The notes below the pieces were generated by a model that saw only the letters and a program-made list of their open reading frames with translations, was not told the DNA's origin and ran no database searches. This document shows, one piece after another, positions 61,379 through 64,000 of a stretch of DNA of 64,000 nt (the first letter of the stretch is position 1; each line of letters opens with the position of its first letter). Both the position numbers and the translations under genes were made by a program. This DNA is from Chryseobacterium lathyri (lineage in GTDB: Bacteria > Bacteroidota > Bacteroidia > Flavobacteriales > Weeksellaceae). The DNA is taken from contig NZ_JAUSSF010000001.1 of the NCBI RefSeq assembly GCF_030812195.1, positions 1,426,001-1,490,000 of the forward strand, in the 5' to 3' direction.

Positions 61379-63049
61379 TTACCCAAACTTCCTCTTCCTC
61401 AGCCAAAAGAACAGGCCTCCCAACAGGCCAATCACCACCAAAGGCAGTAATAAATTCAGCCACTGCCAGTTTGTTTTTTCTTCCGTGATACGGTTTCGGT
61501 CCAGAAGCCTTTCTTCAATGTTTCTATTTCGGAGAGCCATCAGATTACTATCATCCAAAAGATAATCGAGCGCATTTCTAAGAAACTGTTCGTTTCCAAA
61601 CTCTTGATTGGTGAGACGGTCAATTCCCATCGGAAGCGGCTCGCCTTTGTGCATTTTATTTCTTCCTACGTCTCCGTCCGCGATGATGATCATTTTGTTT
61701 TCAGGGCTCTGACTTTTAAATCCGGGATAACCTTTCCTTTCAATTCTTGAGGCATAAGCAGAATTAAACTTCCCTTCCAGTGCAACGGCAAAGATTTTCG
61801 GGGTGCTTGGTTTTTCCATCTGACCCAGACTGTCTACACTGGCAATTTCTTTCAGGTCCACATAGTTGGGAACCTGCTTCAGTAGCGTTCTTTCGCTAGA
61901 TTCAAAAAGCACTTTTGTCTTAATATTTTTTCTTCCTCCCAAAGTATCAATGGAAGTTGGAAATTCAAACTTTACCGGATTGATATTTTTCGTGATCGGA
62001 TTATCGTTCTCAGCAATTCCCAATGGAAAATAAGGCCACGGCAGGCTTGTATACTGAGGGTTCCCTCCTACTTCGCCCGTAACCAGCTTCAGAAGTGCAA
62101 ATTTCTTTACATCCTTCACCAGCGCAGGATTGATCCTGATTCCGTAATTGAAAAAGAAATCCGTCATATTGATATCCACTGGGAAAGGCATTACCTTTTG
62201 AGACCTTGGCAGCGTATCCATTTCAGCATTTACGGCATCGATCATCCAAAGCGTTTTACCTCCATTCATAATGAACTGGTCAAGGATCACTTTTTCATTA
62301 TCTGTAAATGCTTTTCTCGGTTTTGCAATGACCAGGGCACTCATCTGTTTCAGCAAAGGAAGATCTTCCTGGGTAAGTTCTGTCTGGTTCTTGGGTATAA
62401 CCGGTCCTGCATCGTAATTTTCCAGTGCCAGCTGCATAAAGCCATGGAACTCTTCAGGCCCTAGCTCGTCATGATTCACAAGAATTCCTACCTTTTTTCT
62501 CTTATTGGCTGCAATATTCTTGATATTGGAAACAAGGCTGTATTCCAGACCTTCTATAGATCTTGTCAGCTGCTGATCAGCATCTATTCCAGCCTGCTGT
62601 ACAACCAGCGGAATAGAAACTCCCCTTTTATCATATTTTATGACAGCATAAGGAAAAAGGGTAATCTGGGAAATCTTTCCGTCTTTAACATCCGGAAGGA
62701 CAGAAGGCTGCATTCCCATCGCCATCAGCGTATCCTGGGACATTTTTGTTTTAATAGGATCAATAAATCTGAAATCGATCTTCGGATTGATCTTTCTGAA
62801 CTCTTCCAGCATAAATCTGGTCTCGCTCTGAAGCTGTTTAAAGCTTGCCGGAAAATCACCCTCAAGATAAACATCTACCATAAGCGGCTTTTTCACCGAT
62901 TCCAGCACCTTTACCGTATTATCTGAAAGTGTATATCTTTTTTCTTTGGTTAAATCTAATCTGATTCCTGAATACGTAAGCAGGATAACCAAAGGGACCA
63001 CTGCAATTAAGAAAATTCCTAACGGAGATTTAATATTGAACTTCTTCAT
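61379..63049 (-). CDS. gldG: Gliding motility ABC transporter component GldG
   Basis: 556 residues from the ATG at 63049 (MKKFNIKSPLGIFLIAVVPL); a frame to 63103 lies within gldF. One helix at the N-terminus and one at the C-terminus (LLLPLVVIGLLGGLFFW) flank a large periplasmic ABC-auxiliary domain (SETRFMLEEFRKINPKIDFR, GILVNHDELGPEEFHGF, LWMIDAVNAEM). GldG with GldF and the ATPase GldA forms a transporter needed for gliding in flavobacteria. It directly follows gldF (4-base gap). Confidence 0.9.
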   Translation of the reverse strand: MKKFNIKSPLGIFLIAVVPLVILLTYSGIRLDLTKEKRYTLSDNTVKVLESVKKPLMVDVYLEGDFPASFKQLQSETRFMLEEFRKINPKIDFRFIDPIKTKMSQDTLMAMGMQPSVLPDVKDGKISQITLFPYAVIKYDKRGVSIPLVVQQAGIDADQQLTRSIEGLEYSLVSNIKNIAANKRKKVGILVNHDELGPEEFHGFMQLALENYDAGPVIPKNQTELTQEDLPLLKQMSALVIAKPRKAFTDNEKVILDQFIMNGGKTLWMIDAVNAEMDTLPRSQKVMPFPVDINMTDFFFNYGIRINPALVKDVKKFALLKLVTGEVGGNPQYTSLPWPYFPLGIAENDNPITKNINPVKFEFPTSIDTLGGRKNIKTKVLFESSERTLLKQVPNYVDLKEIASVDSLGQMEKPSTPKIFAVALEGKFNSAYASRIERKGYPGFKSQSPENKMIIIADGDVGRNKMHKGEPLPMGIDRLTNQEFGNEQFLRNALDYLLDDSNLMALRNRNIEERLLDRNRITEEKTNWQWLNLLLPLVVIGLLGGLFFWLRKRKFG

Positions 63050-63053
63050 AATG

Positions 63054-63782
63054 CTACTTCTTTTTAGTGATAAAATGGTTGGACAATAATAACGTAGCAC
63101 CAATGATCAGAATAAAATAAGCCACATCTTTAAGATCAATAAGGCCTCTGGTAAAACCAAGAAAATGCTGATAAAATCCTATATTCTGAAGGATGAAATC
63201 TGCACCGCCCAACAGTTTATAGCTTGCAAGCTGTTCTATTCCGAAATACATGATAAAGCACATAAAAACTCCTAAGAGATAGGCCATGATCTGGTTCTGA
63301 GAAAGTGAAGAAGCAAGAATTCCGACTCCAGAGAAAGCGGCAATTAAAACGATTAATCCAATATAGCTTCCGAAAGTCATTCCAAGGTCAATATTTCCTG
63401 CCGGAACCCCTAAAACGTATACGGTATAAAGATAAATCAGTGACGGAATAAGACATAAAACTCCAACAATCCACACCGAAAGGAATTTTCCTGCGACCAG
63501 GTCTGAAACTTTTAATGGCTGGGAAAACAGCCAGTTCAGCGTTCCCGTCTGCTGCTCTTCTGCAAAGGTTTTCATAGAAAGTGCAGGAATAATAAACATC
63601 AGCAGCCATGGAACCAGTACAAAATAGCTCTGCAGGGAGGCCATCCCGATGTCAAAAATATTAGAATCATTCTCGAAGAAAAACAGGAAAAGAGCGGTTA
63701 TGAGACTGAATGCAGCGATGATCACCCATGCGCTCCAGTTTCCAAAGTAACTCCAAAGTTCCTTCTTTAAAATTGCAATCAT
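63054..63782 (-). CDS. gldF: Gliding motility ABC transporter permease GldF
   Basis: 242 residues from the ATG at 63782 (MIAILKKELWSYFGNWSAWV). Six transmembrane helices with the ABC-2 pattern: FAEEQQTGTLNWLFSQPLKVSDLVAGKFLSVW and LGVPAGNIDLGMTFGSYIGL. Operon partner of gldG. gldA is not in the window. Confidence 0.9.
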   Translation of the reverse strand: MIAILKKELWSYFGNWSAWVIIAAFSLITALFLFFFENDSNIFDIGMASLQSYFVLVPWLLMFIIPALSMKTFAEEQQTGTLNWLFSQPLKVSDLVAGKFLSVWIVGVLCLIPSLIYLYTVYVLGVPAGNIDLGMTFGSYIGLIVLIAAFSGVGILASSLSQNQIMAYLLGVFMCFIMYFGIEQLASYKLLGGADFILQNIGFYQHFLGFTRGLIDLKDVAYFILIIGATLLLSNHFITKKK

Positions 63783-63841
63783 AGTTTTTTTGTAAAATGT
63801 AAAAGCTAAAATGTATTCATTCATACATTCTGCTTAAACAA

Positions 63842-64000
63842 TTATTTGTTTTTTTTATTCTTATTAACGAGTTTAACGGTCATCATGATCAGAAATACAA
63901 GAACGAAAAATCCTGCAATTAATTGCCACCAGTACTCAATAACTGAAGATTTCAGGATTACTGTAAACACCACCAGGAACAGAATGAACGTTGCAATTTC
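63842..64000 (-). CDS. C-terminal end of a small membrane protein (cut by the window edge)
   Basis: 52 codons are visible on the minus strand, ending with TAA at 63842-63844. Two hydrophobic segments (ATFILFLVVFTVIL and LIAGFFVLVFLIMMTVKLV) are split by a W-rich turn (VIEYWWQ), and the tail is K/N-rich. The start lies beyond 64000. 60 bases separate it from gldF. Family not recognised. Confidence 0.65.
   Translation of the reverse strand, partial: EIATFILFLVVFTVILKSSVIEYWWQLIAGFFVLVFLIMMTVKLVNKNKKNK

Overview
The window looks like the chromosome of a Chryseobacterium species (Bacteroidota, Flavobacteriia). Evidence seen in the sequence: low GC; many genes preceded by the Bacteroidota -7 element TAnnTTTG; no Shine-Dalgarno pattern; type IX secretion and gliding genes (porT, gldF, gldG, T9SS sorting domains); and a protein-glutaminase at 39985-40947 whose mature part matches, as I remember it, the enzyme characterised from Chryseobacterium proteolyticum. 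There is no plasmid, phage, transposase or CRISPR signature. No rRNA or tRNA gene was seen.

Layout. 1-3.1 kb (minus): a ZapB-like coiled coil, zapA and a 6S RNA, then a membrane protein-menG-porT unit. 3.1-15.7 kb: a ketoacyl synthase III, a metallophosphoesterase, a deacetylase-fold protein lacking catalytic residues, threonine dehydrogenase, a large TonB receptor, gamma-glutamyltransferase, a dicarboxylate/glutamate symporter, a lipid kinase and an RsiV-like lipoprotein. 15.8-29.4 kb: two tandem DUF3857 proteins (one with, one without transglutaminase catalytic residues), gyrB, cydAB plus a ClbS/DfsB-family gene, lysS, a 90-bp minisatellite, rlmF and a c-type cytochrome lipoprotein. 30.2-37.6 kb: a complete trp operon (E-G-D-C-F-unknown-B-A) behind a classical attenuator with a Trp-Trp-Trp leader peptide. 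37.7-41.4 kb: lipB, a class C serine hydrolase, protein-glutaminase and a small lipoprotein resembling the protein-glutaminase propeptide. 41.4-44 kb: an SDR gene diverging from an organic-hydroperoxide unit (nitroreductase-ohrR-ohr) with a 24-bp palindromic operator over its promoter. 44-46.3 kb: a YdcF protein and a NERD-zinc-ribbon gene bracketed by an intact exported peptide-deformylase-like gene and a broken copy of its 3' end. 46.4-57.5 kb: a heme acquisition locus (ChaN, HemS-like, methyltransferase, HmuVUT, HmuY, HmuR) diverging from two T9SS-exported proteins, one of them a second HmuY; both plus-strand promoters carry inverted ATTTAGAAT-type arms. 57.5-64 kb: ABM enzyme, TauE/SafE exporter, Rrf2 regulator, DUF4268, unknowns and gldG/gldF.

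How it fits together. T9SS and gliding parts (PorT, GldFG) would export the sorting-domain proteins of the heme locus. HmuR/HmuY on the surface, HmuTUV across the inner membrane and the HemS-like protein in the cytoplasm form one heme import and use pathway. The trp operon has its own visible attenuation control. The most interesting candidate for an undescribed system is the protein-glutaminase with its neighbouring stand-alone propeptide-like lipoprotein, a possible enzyme/self-protection pair. Next are the exported deformylase-like protein with its bracketed NERD gene, and the second T9SS-secreted HmuY.
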